From NCBI GenBank assembly GCA_963678375.2, contig CAXXQH010000001.1:310001-374000 (forward strand): a stretch of DNA of 64,000 nucleotides, written 5' to 3'. Source of the stretch: JAEKNW01 sp963678375 (GTDB taxonomy: Bacteria; Cloacimonadota; Cloacimonadia; Cloacimonadales; JAFGVF01). This document shows, piece after piece, positions 41,001 to 49,978 of this stretch (position 1 is its first letter; each line of letters starts with the position of its first letter). The position numbers were made by a program, and so were the translations under genes. The notes under the pieces are model-generated. The model was not told the DNA's origin. It made no database searches and saw nothing but the letters and a program-made list of their open reading frames with translations.

Positions 41001-42897
41001 AAATAAAGTTATTAATTATATCTGTTGATACTTTCTGAACTCTAATTGCATAAACATTAGCAGAAGCTTCTTTTAATCCATAAATATGATTATTTGATAT
41101 TATTGCATTTTCTGCCTCAGAGTTATATTGAATATAAATACCATAGACTGAAGCTTCAGGTGTATAATATTCAGTTGTGTAAAAAATATCATTATTATGA
41201 ATAGTATTATCTTGAGATGCATCTCTAACATGAATACCATAATTACCAAAGTTTGATATGTTACAGTTTTTTACAGTTATATTGTTGGAAGCATATATAT
41301 AATATGCTCTATCATACTTGATTTCATCATCATTAGTGTCAGTAATATCGATACCATCAAAAGTAATATAAGCTGCATTACTAAATTCTACTACATTTCC
41401 TTCAAGATAGTTGTAATCAATTAGGGGATTATTACCTTCCCCAAATTTTTGGAAAGATATTGGATTTTCTGGACTTCCAAGTGCTGTAATTGCTGTTAAA
41501 GAATCTGTAAAAATCTGACCAGCTTGTATATTATAGATAATTCCACCTTCTGGGATAATACCATTATTTAAAGCTAAAATCGCATCTTGGATTGTTGTAT
41601 AATCACCATTCCCTGTGTTATCAATTACATATTCTGATTCAAGTAAACTAACAAGTGGGTTTTCGATATTTTCGTCAGCCCCGATATAAGGATAACTTGC
41701 GTGTCTCATCTCACTATCAAAATCATCAACAACATTTTCCAAAGGTGAAGCTGTGAAGATTTGATTTGCTAAGGAAGTCCCAGTAAGGTGAAGATCCCCC
41801 TCCATTTCAGATACAAATTCTGGTAAAATTACCTGTGAAAGATTATCCATTCCAATTTCTGTCTGCCATAAAGATAAATCTGTATATTCAACTGTCTGAA
41901 GTCTTCCAAAGAAACCCTCTTGACTAGCTGCATAATATATATTATTATCTAATTGTACTTGTGGTTGCTGAAAACTATACCAAAGAGCGTATTGTTCTTC
42001 GCCTGATCTATTATTAACAAAGATATTATTTTTAACAATAACATCACCTGCCCCACCAGAAATATTTATACCATAACCAGAATCACTAGAGTTTCCAGCT
42101 AAGTAGATACTGTTATAATAACATTCTATGCTTCTATCAGCACGCCCAACTACTCTGATACCGTAAACTTTATCATTATTATCATAAGGTAAAGAAATCA
42201 TATTATTTGCACATATACCTGTAACTTGGTTGAAATCAATACCATAGATCGTAGAAGTTGACTCTTTAATACCATAGATTTTATTTTTGAGAACTTCAGC
42301 ATTGACTGCACCTGAGTTATAGGCAATTTGAATGCCGTAAACAGTAGATTCAGAGGTATAGAAGTCTTCACTATAAAAGAGTTCATTATTAGTTATACTT
42401 GTGTTAGTAGTTGCACTTGATGTTTTTACCCCATACTTATTAAAGTCCTGAATGATACAGTTCTTAATAGTAATATGGTCACTTGAATCAAGATAGAATC
42501 CACTTAAATACTTATCATCATTCTCTAGGTTTGGATCCTTGATATGGATACCATCTACTGTAATATAAGCAGCTTGAGAAAAGTTAAAAACATGATTATC
42601 AATTGTTTCATTATAAATTATTGGTCTATCACCTTCACCACTCTTTTGAATAACAATTGATGCATCTTGAGTTGCAACAACAGTTATTGCGGGAAGTGTT
42701 TCAGCAAATGTTTGTCCTGCAGTTACATTAATTACCAGTCCGTTAGTTGGTAGTTCTGTCAAACCGTTAGCATAGTTGATAGCTTCTGTTATGGTTAAAT
42801 AGTCGCCATTGCCACTGCTATCAACAGTTTTTACTTCTTGACCAAAAGCCAGTGTGAGTAAAGACAAGATAAATAATAAAATAGTCACTCTTTTCAT
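38014..42897 (-). CDS. Giant secreted beta-helix / FG-GAP protein with sorting tail
   Basis: 1,627 residues. Signal peptide to LAFGQ. Two related right-handed beta-helix blocks (about 22-395 and 415-790), each opening with a SSGNGDYLTI / NTGNGDYTTI unit and rich in NN-I-x-N steps. An Ig-like ASH region (about 800-1010) comes next. Seven FG-GAP/VCBS-like repeats (about 1080-1430) follow, each with a DxDxDG-type calcium loop such as DYNNDGLLDIATAG. A fibronectin III-like part leads to the tail YPNPFNPETTISF...IYNIKGQKV...KMILMK. It is likely an outer-surface adhesin or glycan binder. It starts 1 nt after the TrmB-type regulator, with AGGAG inside that gene's end. Confidence 0.88.
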   Translation of the reverse strand: MKRVTILLFILSLLTLAFGQEVKTVDSSGNGDYLTITEAINYANGLTELPTNGLVINVTAGQTFAETLPAITVVATQDASIVIQKSGEGDRPIIYNETIDNHVFNFSQAAYITVDGIHIKDPNLENDDKYLSGFYLDSSDHITIKNCIIQDFNKYGVKTSSATTNTSITNNELFYSEDFYTSESTVYGIQIAYNSGAVNAEVLKNKIYGIKESTSTIYGIDFNQVTGICANNMISLPYDNNDKVYGIRVVGRADRSIECYYNSIYLAGNSSDSGYGINISGGAGDVIVKNNIFVNNRSGEEQYALWYSFQQPQVQLDNNIYYAASQEGFFGRLQTVEYTDLSLWQTEIGMDNLSQVILPEFVSEMEGDLHLTGTSLANQIFTASPLENVVDDFDSEMRHASYPYIGADENIENPLVSLLESEYVIDNTGNGDYTTIQDAILALNNGIIPEGGIIYNIQAGQIFTDSLTAITALGSPENPISFQKFGEGNNPLIDYNYLEGNVVEFSNAAYITFDGIDITDTNDDEIKYDRAYYIYASNNITVKNCNISNFGNYGIHVRDASQDNTIHNNDIFYTTEYYTPEASVYGIYIQYNSEAENAIISNNHIYGLKEASANVYAIRVQKVSTDIINNFISVTEDNNDKVYGLRLDAGNSAMTINVYNNTVLLAGQGTDDDFCVQKTGTDGVINLKNNIFINKRSGDNDHYVINYTFGSGSWNSDDNAYYCENGSIGSWINADCPDLETWQTTSATDMNTTVFNAEFISNYDLHLTGTSLGEFALAGNPIDGVEYDIDGDLRHLVNPYKGADENLENPLNPEDQYSITVSPLSLDFGTMYHGNGESILSFNILNSGIMPLLVDEIVAPQYFNLQYDNEQWLSTLTDITIQPAETAVFQVKYANNVAGTVNDSLMISSNSIADPLVYVDLLANSIPAEVEYSADSITFPATINGNQSPSLSMQIINQNEMPITFEIVTVSDNFLIGLDGQVTGQTLNNLVLEDTLTITLAMNFPESGNHTGQLEIHSQLLHDDDTGQIIQLLGETYSFGFQDIEAGMEGFWQSETEAGDYDNDGDYDILATGYVLDSATSAITIYKNNGEGQFERVELGLDGTGFGCVDWIDLDNDNDLDIYTSGQYQQNNYISRVYVNENGSYTQVETNLPPLKGSNTDWKDYNGDGLLDVLYTGVLDLEIGDVDYTRIYLNQGNYQFEMFAPEVHQISAGDAKFADYNNDGLLDIATAGRVDSWDWRVSVWKNEGDNEFTEIDLGIEGVRYTVVEWGDYNNDGFMDLFVTGSIQLEIPSVLYILRNNGDDTFTNINLPENDTYIAGIRQGDMKIHDLNSDGLLDVIVNGVQNQEWWTGQIHFYQGNDTFVYADSLDALKYGELTMIDYNGDSNSDVLLTGRYDYLDYYCNLYENQTELTNTAPQAPSMLSAQVEDDVVSLEWGMGSDAETPQLGLTYNIKVGTSSGGNEIFSSMATDDGFLLRPHRGNMLNSLACSINNLQNGTYYVSVQTIDNSYTGSAFSDEITFEITNGIVSNDSDVVPMITRLNKNYPNPFNPETTISFDLNKNQKVKLEIYNIKGQKVKTLCNDNLQAGNHKYIWNGTDQNNRRVASGVYFAKMTSVSLSKTQKMILMK

Positions 42898-42898
42898 T

Positions 42899-43720
42899 TT
42901 ATTCTCCTTTAATTGATTTCAAATAAACTTGAAGAGGAATCCCCTCATCAAAATAACTGTGAAATGTTTTTACATACATTTTTGCTAATTGTGGATTATC
43001 AACAAACATTGATGTATGAGTCGTTAAAATAGCATCCTTGTTTGTTATACTTAAAATAACTTTTTTCCTATCAAGAACAACCAACTTAGTATGAACCTCG
43101 TCTACAACTCTTACCTCAGCCCCATTCTCTTCCCATAATTCAAGAAAATGAACAAATTCTGGATTCTCAATATCAGCTTTTTCTGTAACAAACTTATACT
43201 TTAATCCTGGAAAATATTCAACCTTTCCCCGCTTTTGAACAGCAGAGAAATCAATAACGTATGGTGCTTTGTTCATAGTAAGTATTTCATCTTTAACATC
43301 CTTGCCATATTCATTGATTTTTTCTAAAATTTCGTTATTCCCAACAATTACTTCAATGTTTTTACTAGGATCTTCGACTTGTTCTTGTGATAGTTCATAA
43401 ATAGGTTCTAGTTCTTCTGATAAAAGATTGATATGCCTTACTCTTTTTTCATAATCCAGCTTGTTCTTTTCTAATAATTTGTGAAAAGCGAAACGAGGAT
43501 TAATTGCGTTGAATCTTTTGATTTTATCGTCATCAGATTTCTTACAAAATCCTTTATCATGCAATAAATTGATAACTTCATAAACTCTTGTTCGAGGAAC
43601 ATTAGCTAGATTAGCTAATTCAGTAGCGGATAAATCTGGTTTTTGAAGTAAAACATTATATACATTTGCTTCGTATTTAGTTAATCCAATATTGATTAAT
43701 CTTTCAATGATATCAGGCAT
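42899..43720 (-). CDS. TrmB-family transcriptional regulator
   Basis: 273 residues. The N-terminal winged helix (LINIGLTKYEANVYNVLL, then SATELANLANVPRTRVYEVI) matches TrmB-family regulators. A helical linker (about 80-120) is followed by a C-terminal effector-type domain with LxVLDRKKVILS, as in TrmB-like proteins with a phospholipase D-like fold. TrmB proteins typically sense sugars. Directly downstream, 1 nt away, is the giant surface protein, so the two are probably one operon. Upstream a perfect palindrome lies next to the candidate promoter. GGGAGT precedes the ATG. Confidence 0.9.
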   Translation of the reverse strand: MPDIIERLINIGLTKYEANVYNVLLQKPDLSATELANLANVPRTRVYEVINLLHDKGFCKKSDDDKIKRFNAINPRFAFHKLLEKNKLDYEKRVRHINLLSEELEPIYELSQEQVEDPSKNIEVIVGNNEILEKINEYGKDVKDEILTMNKAPYVIDFSAVQKRGKVEYFPGLKYKFVTEKADIENPEFVHFLELWEENGAEVRVVDEVHTKLVVLDRKKVILSITNKDAILTTHTSMFVDNPQLAKMYVKTFHSYFDEGIPLQVYLKSIKGE

Positions 43721-43750
43721 TTTTACTCCCTTTTTTTATCTTCTGGACAT

Positions 43751-43778
43751 ATAATAAAAAGAGAAAATATTTAGTCAA
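43751..43778 (-). promoter_or_regulatory. Probable promoter of the TrmB-surface protein operon
   Basis: Minus strand TTGACT (43773-43778), 16 nt, then TATTAT (43751-43756; five of six). It is 30 nt before the regulator's start codon. The palindrome at 43786-43805 lies 7 bp upstream of its -35. Confidence 0.55.
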
Positions 43779-43785
43779 TATATTT

Positions 43786-43805
43786 TTGTAACTTTCTAGT
43801 TACAA
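43786..43805. promoter_or_regulatory. Palindromic candidate operator for the TrmB regulator
   Basis: A perfect 8-bp inverted repeat, TTGTAACT and AGTTACAA, with a 4-nt spacer. It sits just upstream of the promoter for the TrmB-type gene. The place suits an activator site or a site where the regulator controls its own operon. No T-run follows, so a terminator is unlikely. Confidence 0.5.
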
Positions 43806-43946
43806 CTCTAAGGAAGGCCGATTTGAAGCTACTTTATATTAGTATTTTCTTTTAATGCTATCTTTATAAAGGAATGAAAATGTTTAAACAGTACAAAAAT
43901 GAAATGGAAAAACATAAAATTAATAATTAAATTATTAGACAAGAAA

Positions 43947-43968
43947 AGCCTCACAAGACTGCGAGGCT
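43947..43968. terminator. Terminator after giant secreted protein 2
   Basis: A 9-bp stem (AGCCTCGCA / TGTGAGGCT with one G-U) lies 25 nt past the stop at 43993 and is followed by TTTTC on the minus strand. It is nearly the same stem as at 37941-37961. Confidence 0.85.
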
Positions 43969-43992
43969 TTTTCTAATTAAGTTTTATTTTTT

Positions 43993-46900
43993 TTATTTCA
44001 TTAAGATCATTTTCTTGGTTGAGCTAAATTTGCCATTTCTCATTTTGTAGAAATAAAGGCCAGAAGCTACAGCTTTATTATTATCATCTCTACCATTCCA
44101 AACAACACTATGGTTACCAGCTGTTCTATAATCATTTAGGATTGTTTTTACTTTCTGTCCTCTTATATTATAGATCTCAATTGATACATTTCCAGCTTCT
44201 TTAGTTGAGAAAGCAATTGATGTTTCTGGATTAAATGGATTTGGATAGTTTTGACTTAATGAATTAACTTGTGGAATAGTTTCAACATTTTCATTATCAA
44301 CACCATCATCAGTTGAGTCAATTCTAAAGTTATCAACCATAAAGATAAAGGCATCACTACTAACACATTGAATAGCAAATCTTACTGTTGTTCCTGTTAA
44401 TTCACTTACATTGAAGTTATAGAGAGTCCATTCAGTTGGAGCTTCAAGATAATCTACTCCTTGATGAAGTGAGTATTGGAAGTTTGAAGTTTCAGAACCA
44501 CCAAGTGACATCTTAACTCTAAATTTCTCTAAACCATATTCATCAGTATAGGACTTAGCATAGAAAGAAACAACTGAAGTAGTTCCTACTGTGAATCTTG
44601 GAGAAATCAACCAGTCATCATTTTCACCTTCTGTAGAAGCAAAGGAAGTAATGAATTTCTCACCACTTTGTGGAATCATATCTTCGATAGGTGGAGTGGT
44701 TGCTGATGGGTTAAATACCATGTAAGACATAGCTTCACCAGCATTTGCATAGTCAACATTACTAATAGTATAAGTATTTCCACCATCTATATCATATTGA
44801 ATCCAACCAGGTAAAGTTAGAGCAAAGTCATCATGAGCTTCAAAATCATCACCCCACATCGGTTCACCAATGTTGTAGTAGATGATAGTTGCAGTATTTG
44901 AAGGAAGTGAATATCCTTCTGGATCTGAATACATACCAACAACATGATAATGATATTCTGTGCCTACAACTACATTAGCATCATGATATAGATTAGTACC
45001 AATAGGTATCATCTCTTCTGTAATGGCTTCACCTCCACGATATACATGATAACCGATAAGGTATCTTTCATAAGGAGGTTCAACCCAGGTTAAGGCAACA
45101 TAACCTGATTGGTTAGATGCTTCTAAGTTTAGAGGTGAATTAAAGTCATAATTATAGTTAGCATCAACATAAAGATTATACAAGCCAGTATCCTCTCTAG
45201 TTAATCTTTCAGATTCTCCATCTTCACTCTTTCTTGTATGTGGAGGAGTTACACCTTCAGGATAGACATTTGATTTAGCAACTCTAAGATAATAATCACC
45301 ACTTTGAGGTAATACGAATTCAATATTTGAACCATTATCAAGATAGACAGCTGGATCAATTTCACTAGCATCACTTGCAGGACCGTATAACCACATTGAA
45401 GGATTAACATCTGAGCCACCAGCATCTTCTACTGAACAAAGTAGAGTATCATTAATTCCCATAGCAGGAATCTTATACCAATCAATATCGCCAATAGGCA
45501 TAATTGCATAAGTATCTCCATCTACAGGGAGAGTTAATGTAGCAGCATCTTCTGGAACATCATTATTATCATCAGCATAAGCATATCCTGAGATAACAAC
45601 TTCATGTGTAACTCTGCCTGCATCATCAACAATCTGGATAGTAGCAGATTTACTTCCTTCACTATTAGGAGTGAAAGATACACCAATAGTAGCTATTTCA
45701 TTGAAAGGTAATACTAAAGGATAAGTATTATCATCTGTAGTTATAGTAAACTGATCTGCATCATCCCCACCCAAAGTAGGAGGATTTGCAATAGTAACAT
45801 CTTGCAGACCAATAGATCTCATAGTAATATTTTTTTCTATTGAAGACCCATCAACTGGAGTCATTTCGAACAAGCTATTAGTAGGATAAACTGTTAAGTC
45901 TGGAGCATCAGGAATTTCACCAAACTCTAGTTTAATATTTGCATAAGCATCTCTTAAATAGTTAGCTGTAGGTGGTGCGGTAGGGTCAGGATTAGTTCCA
46001 TCACTATAATATACAATTCCTCTGGTAGAGTTAGAAAGCGTACAATAGAAATCATTATCACTTGAATGATAACCAGGTGTATCTTCTTCTACTGCTACAA
46101 CAAGATTTTGAGTATTGTCATAAACAAAAGGAATATCTAATTCAAACTCAACCCAGCCATCTTCAGCAGGAGCATTTATAGTTCCTGTATAAACTTCCAT
46201 AAATTCACTAATATCTATCCAATCATCTCCATTAGCAAACTCTGTCATATCTGTATGTGCCATATATATTTTAAAATCATCTGGCCCAAAAGCACTTGAC
46301 CCATTATAATGCCAGCTAATCTTTTCAATACGTTGATCTTCAATACCAATTTCTCCGGCATAATAAATAACTTGAGAATAAGTAAATCCATAATAAGGTT
46401 CAATCGGCATGCTTAGGTTTGTTTCAGTTCCTGTGCCGATAACAGAAATATTATCTGGTAAAGGAGGTAGTATAAAACCATCGGTATATATTGTTACAGA
46501 TTCATTATTTGTATCATTTGAAGTAACAGTAAATGAACCAGAATAATCACCTTCAGCAACTGGGTCTAAACTAACAGTTATGACTCCACTAGTTTCAGGT
46601 TCAATAGTGAGAGTAGTTGGATTGAAAGTCAGTTCTGTACCTGTTGAAGAAAGTTGAATTTCTAAATCACTTACACCCCAGTTTTCTACAGTGAGGTGAC
46701 CTACACCAGTTCTGTTTAAATAAACATCTCCAAAATGGAGTGAATCCTGTGTAACAACCATGGCAGGACCAGTAGGAATATACTCAATAAAGAAATTATC
46801 AATGTATTGGGTTACATAATTTTCACCTGTTCCAAGATATTTTATTGCTATGAAGTCTGCATTTTCATCAGCAGTAGCAAAATTTTCAACATACTGTTGC

Positions 46901-49005
46901 CAGTCTGTAGTAAAAGTTATAGTATCAATTGCAGTGAAATTTATCTCACCATTATTATTTTCTGCTGTGCCAACAACAATCTGACCACCATCAGTAGAAG
47001 CCTTGCCCATAAAGCGAATTCTCTTAGTTTGCAAGTCATCAATAGGTGGAGTAATAGCATATAGATCTGGTGTAGCTGCATCAGCATTATAAAGTCTAAG
47101 TGTACTAGTACTTTCATATCCTCCATAGGTATTAACACCTACTGCTGAATAAGTTGCAGCATTCTCAATTACAGCAGACCAATCTTGAGGAAGTTGACCA
47201 ACTTCTACATCTTCAAAACCTTCGAAATGAGGGAAATCATAAATCATTGCATCATAACCTGAACCTGTGAGAGGTATAATAGTATCACCAGTTTCTGAAT
47301 CATTAACAGTGATATTAGCTGTAAAATCTCCTACACTTTGTGGATTAAAAGCAACAGTAAACTGTTCTACATTATCAGAAATCTCTAGAGGATAAGTGTT
47401 TTCATCAGTAAAAATGAAGTCTGTTGCTTGGTCGATAGAAACACTATTAATAGTCAAAGTACCTAAACCAGTATTTCTCATAGAGAATGTTACTGTATTG
47501 GCAATAGTATTTATTATTGTATCATCCCAGTTATACTCATCAGGGGTAACCATTAATTGTGGAGTTGTTGGTATATCACCCATAGTAAAGAGAACGTTAG
47601 CAATATAAGCTTGGACAGTTCCAGTTGGAGGCGTTACAAAATCATAATTTGTACCATCATTGTAGTGATAAATACTCTTATTACCATTTGTTCCTGTTCC
47701 TAAAAATTCATCATTAGAGGAAGTATACCCTACAGTATTAGCTTCAAATGCTATTACTAAATTTTCTTCGTTATTATAATTAAAAGGAACTGAAAGAGGT
47801 ATTGACACCCAACCTTCTTCAGTAGTTACAGTTAAAGGACCATCATAACAAAGAACAAAGTCATTGATATCCAACCAAGAATCACCGTCAGCAAAGGCAT
47901 CTAAAGTGGTATGACCTAGGTATAATTGGACATTATCTTCAGTCCAATCACTATTTCCATTATAGTAAAAAGCTACTTGTTCGATTCTTTGATCATCGAC
48001 ATTTATCCATTCTTGATCATATATCATTTGTGTAAGAGAGTAGCCATAGAAGGGTTCCATAGGAAGATGAGTGTTTACTTCTGTTCCATTACCAATAACT
48101 ATTGAACCTTCATCAGCACTGGTAGTAAATGACCAAATTGGTGATGGAGATGTGTATTCGCTTAAGTTGTTACCAGCTTCAATTCTCCAATAATATGTTG
48201 TTAAAGAGCTTAAATCATCAACTGTTATTGATTGTTGCACATACTCTTCAGAAATTAAAGCTGCTTCTGTCATACCATTTACATCAGTCATAACATCACT
48301 AAAATAAACATTTACCCAATCAGTATCTTGTCCATTAGTCCAAGTTAAATCAATAGGATATGTTTGATTGAATGAACCGTTAGCTGGACTAGCTAAAGTA
48401 GGTATTCCAGGCTCATTTTCTGTAGCAAAGTGGAATCTAGTATTTGGGAAGACAGCAGATAATTGACCGTCTGCAGCAGGGAACGTACCATCAGAAAAAT
48501 TATAGCATGCCATTTCTGGTGTTGCAGAAGTAGCAGTAAAAATTGGTTGGGCAGACACATAAGAACCATCATTGTTTAATACTAGTACTTCCAAATTATC
48601 ATTTCCATTATAAGAAAAGGTCTGATCAAGTATAATATCAAACCAACCCATCCCATTATAAGTTAAAGATCCATTGAAAACTTGTTCATAAGTTTCATCA
48701 GTTGTTGGGTCAATATAAGTTGGATTTGAAAAGCTTTCTTCACTGGTATGTTTAAAATAGAAAGTTTGATTAAGCATTTCATAGTTGCTAGGTGTGTTAT
48801 TCACATGATATGAAATTTTATTAATTTCCATTTCGTTTTCTAAATCTGCAGCTGGATAAATAGTACGTGACCAACCATAATCATACCAGCCATAAGCTGG
48901 GATATAGTTAGTAGTTTCTACACCATCTCCGATTTCGACAAAGACAGCATTTAAGGACATTATTAAGGTTAATAATGTTAAAACAATAATCATTTTCTTC
49001 AGCAT
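43993..49005 (-). CDS. Giant secreted multi-domain surface protein with sorting tail
   Basis: About 1,670 residues. Signal peptide to LNAVF. Three related units of about 170 residues lie near 25-200, 300-480 and 810-1000; each has a PxYGxx opening, an EINKIS/RIEKIS step, a middle YNG motif and a late NLV/NDG part. ASH-like (SIxLGxxxV), fibronectin III-like and MAM/choice-of-anchor-like regions surround them. The tail reads YPNPFNPETSIAF...IYNIRGQKV...ASGLYFYKM...KKMILMK. The ATG at 49005 follows AGGAG; a GTG at 49011 does not. Its leader is long and structured. Probably a surface adhesin or secreted binding protein exported by a type IX-like route; the machinery is not in this window. Confidence 0.87.
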   Translation of the reverse strand: MLKKMIIVLTLLTLIMSLNAVFVEIGDGVETTNYIPAYGWYDYGWSRTIYPAADLENEMEINKISYHVNNTPSNYEMLNQTFYFKHTSEESFSNPTYIDPTTDETYEQVFNGSLTYNGMGWFDIILDQTFSYNGNDNLEVLVLNNDGSYVSAQPIFTATSATPEMACYNFSDGTFPAADGQLSAVFPNTRFHFATENEPGIPTLASPANGSFNQTYPIDLTWTNGQDTDWVNVYFSDVMTDVNGMTEAALISEEYVQQSITVDDLSSLTTYYWRIEAGNNLSEYTSPSPIWSFTTSADEGSIVIGNGTEVNTHLPMEPFYGYSLTQMIYDQEWINVDDQRIEQVAFYYNGNSDWTEDNVQLYLGHTTLDAFADGDSWLDINDFVLCYDGPLTVTTEEGWVSIPLSVPFNYNNEENLVIAFEANTVGYTSSNDEFLGTGTNGNKSIYHYNDGTNYDFVTPPTGTVQAYIANVLFTMGDIPTTPQLMVTPDEYNWDDTIINTIANTVTFSMRNTGLGTLTINSVSIDQATDFIFTDENTYPLEISDNVEQFTVAFNPQSVGDFTANITVNDSETGDTIIPLTGSGYDAMIYDFPHFEGFEDVEVGQLPQDWSAVIENAATYSAVGVNTYGGYESTSTLRLYNADAATPDLYAITPPIDDLQTKRIRFMGKASTDGGQIVVGTAENNNGEINFTAIDTITFTTDWQQYVENFATADENADFIAIKYLGTGENYVTQYIDNFFIEYIPTGPAMVVTQDSLHFGDVYLNRTGVGHLTVENWGVSDLEIQLSSTGTELTFNPTTLTIEPETSGVITVSLDPVAEGDYSGSFTVTSNDTNNESVTIYTDGFILPPLPDNISVIGTGTETNLSMPIEPYYGFTYSQVIYYAGEIGIEDQRIEKISWHYNGSSAFGPDDFKIYMAHTDMTEFANGDDWIDISEFMEVYTGTINAPAEDGWVEFELDIPFVYDNTQNLVVAVEEDTPGYHSSDNDFYCTLSNSTRGIVYYSDGTNPDPTAPPTANYLRDAYANIKLEFGEIPDAPDLTVYPTNSLFEMTPVDGSSIEKNITMRSIGLQDVTIANPPTLGGDDADQFTITTDDNTYPLVLPFNEIATIGVSFTPNSEGSKSATIQIVDDAGRVTHEVVISGYAYADDNNDVPEDAATLTLPVDGDTYAIMPIGDIDWYKIPAMGINDTLLCSVEDAGGSDVNPSMWLYGPASDASEIDPAVYLDNGSNIEFVLPQSGDYYLRVAKSNVYPEGVTPPHTRKSEDGESERLTREDTGLYNLYVDANYNYDFNSPLNLEASNQSGYVALTWVEPPYERYLIGYHVYRGGEAITEEMIPIGTNLYHDANVVVGTEYHYHVVGMYSDPEGYSLPSNTATIIYYNIGEPMWGDDFEAHDDFALTLPGWIQYDIDGGNTYTISNVDYANAGEAMSYMVFNPSATTPPIEDMIPQSGEKFITSFASTEGENDDWLISPRFTVGTTSVVSFYAKSYTDEYGLEKFRVKMSLGGSETSNFQYSLHQGVDYLEAPTEWTLYNFNVSELTGTTVRFAIQCVSSDAFIFMVDNFRIDSTDDGVDNENVETIPQVNSLSQNYPNPFNPETSIAFSTKEAGNVSIEIYNIRGQKVKTILNDYRTAGNHSVVWNGRDDNNKAVASGLYFYKMRNGKFSSTKKMILMK

Positions 49006-49059
49006 AGTCACTCCTTAATCTTGTTTAATAAATTCCTTAATTTTGGATTGTGCTCAATG

Positions 49060-49100
49060 TACTTGACTTATCAAGTAACTTATTGCTATGGTGGTAGCAA
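49060..49100 (-). promoter_or_regulatory. Two hairpins in the leader of giant protein 2
   Basis: The leader RNA can form TACTTGA/TCAAGTA (49060-49077, 4-nt loop) and TTGCTA/TAGCAA (49083-49100, 6-nt loop), one after the other. There is no T-run, so these are not terminators. They may tune translation or stability of a large surface gene (inference). Confidence 0.4.
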
Positions 49101-49119
49101 GTTCCTTTATTACAAACCT

Positions 49120-49148
49120 ACTAAAGCAAATTATTTACTTCTTGGCAA
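49120..49148 (-). promoter_or_regulatory. Candidate promoter for giant secreted protein 2
   Basis: Minus strand TTGCCA (49143-49148), 17 nt, TTTAGT (49120-49125), giving a predicted leader of about 105 nt. Confidence 0.4.
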
Positions 49149-49294
49149 GAAAAATTTTCATTTTTACTAAAATACTAATAAATCTAAAAAAATTGTGTTC
49201 TTTTCAGAAGATTATACGGATTTCATATTGTTAATTAAAGTATATCTAAAGTAATAAATTATAAATTTATTAAAAAAAGATATGTTTGTTTGTG

Positions 49295-49978
49295 CTAAAG
49301 TGTAGTTTTTTTTCTACATATTGAAATATTTTTTTTATTTAACTCAAAATGTTGTTCTACTAAAGATAGCCTAGCCTCCTTACTAATTCTATCATTTCTG
49401 ATATGATAATATAAGCCACTATCATAAATGCTTTTAAGAGTCTTTTCTGTAGTATATTTTAGCATCTTATTAACATTTTCTAAAGCTTTTTTTGGATTAT
49501 CCAACCTCATTATACAATCGTAGATTTCTCGATGTCCATCCCTATCATAATAATCTCTTAAAACTTTATCTGGTGGAGCAACTAAAAACACTACCCGTTT
49601 GTAATCAGTGACCAATTTAGCTAGTCCAGGATCCAAATGAATATCAACAATAACTTGTTGATTTTGAGATAACTTGATTAAATCTATAATTATCATCTCC
49701 AGCTCTTCTTCTGCTAAATCCCTTAGCCAATTAGAATATTCCCTATAATCTCTATTGAAGTATTGCTCCCAGCTTGAAAACTTTTCTGTCATAGCAGTTT
49801 GATATGACTTATGGGCAATATGCCTATGTTCATCGTAAAACCTGTTCTCATCATAAAGATAAAAGCCATATTTTTCTGCTAATAATTTTGAAATTGTTGT
49901 TTTGCCACCGCAAGCTGTTCCAGATATAAAATAAACATTTTTCAAGTGATATTTTAAAATGTTGTTAGAAATTTTCAT
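49295..49978 (-). CDS. P-loop kinase-like NTPase of unknown substrate
   Basis: 227 residues. Walker A reads GTACGGKTTISKLLAEKYG (about 19-37), then YDENRFYDEHRH, a VIVDIH Walker B-like strand and RVVFLVAPPD, the pattern of small adenylate/shikimate kinase-fold NTPases. The lid region is basic (RNDRISKEA). Substrate not recognisable; it could be a nucleoside, sugar or shikimate-like kinase. It stands alone between the giant secreted gene and the tRNA cluster, on the minus strand. GAGG precedes the ATG. Confidence 0.6.
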   Translation of the reverse strand: MKISNNILKYHLKNVYFISGTACGGKTTISKLLAEKYGFYLYDENRFYDEHRHIAHKSYQTAMTEKFSSWEQYFNRDYREYSNWLRDLAEEELEMIIIDLIKLSQNQQVIVDIHLDPGLAKLVTDYKRVVFLVAPPDKVLRDYYDRDGHREIYDCIMRLDNPKKALENVNKMLKYTTEKTLKSIYDSGLYYHIRNDRISKEARLSLVEQHFELNKKNISICRKKTTL

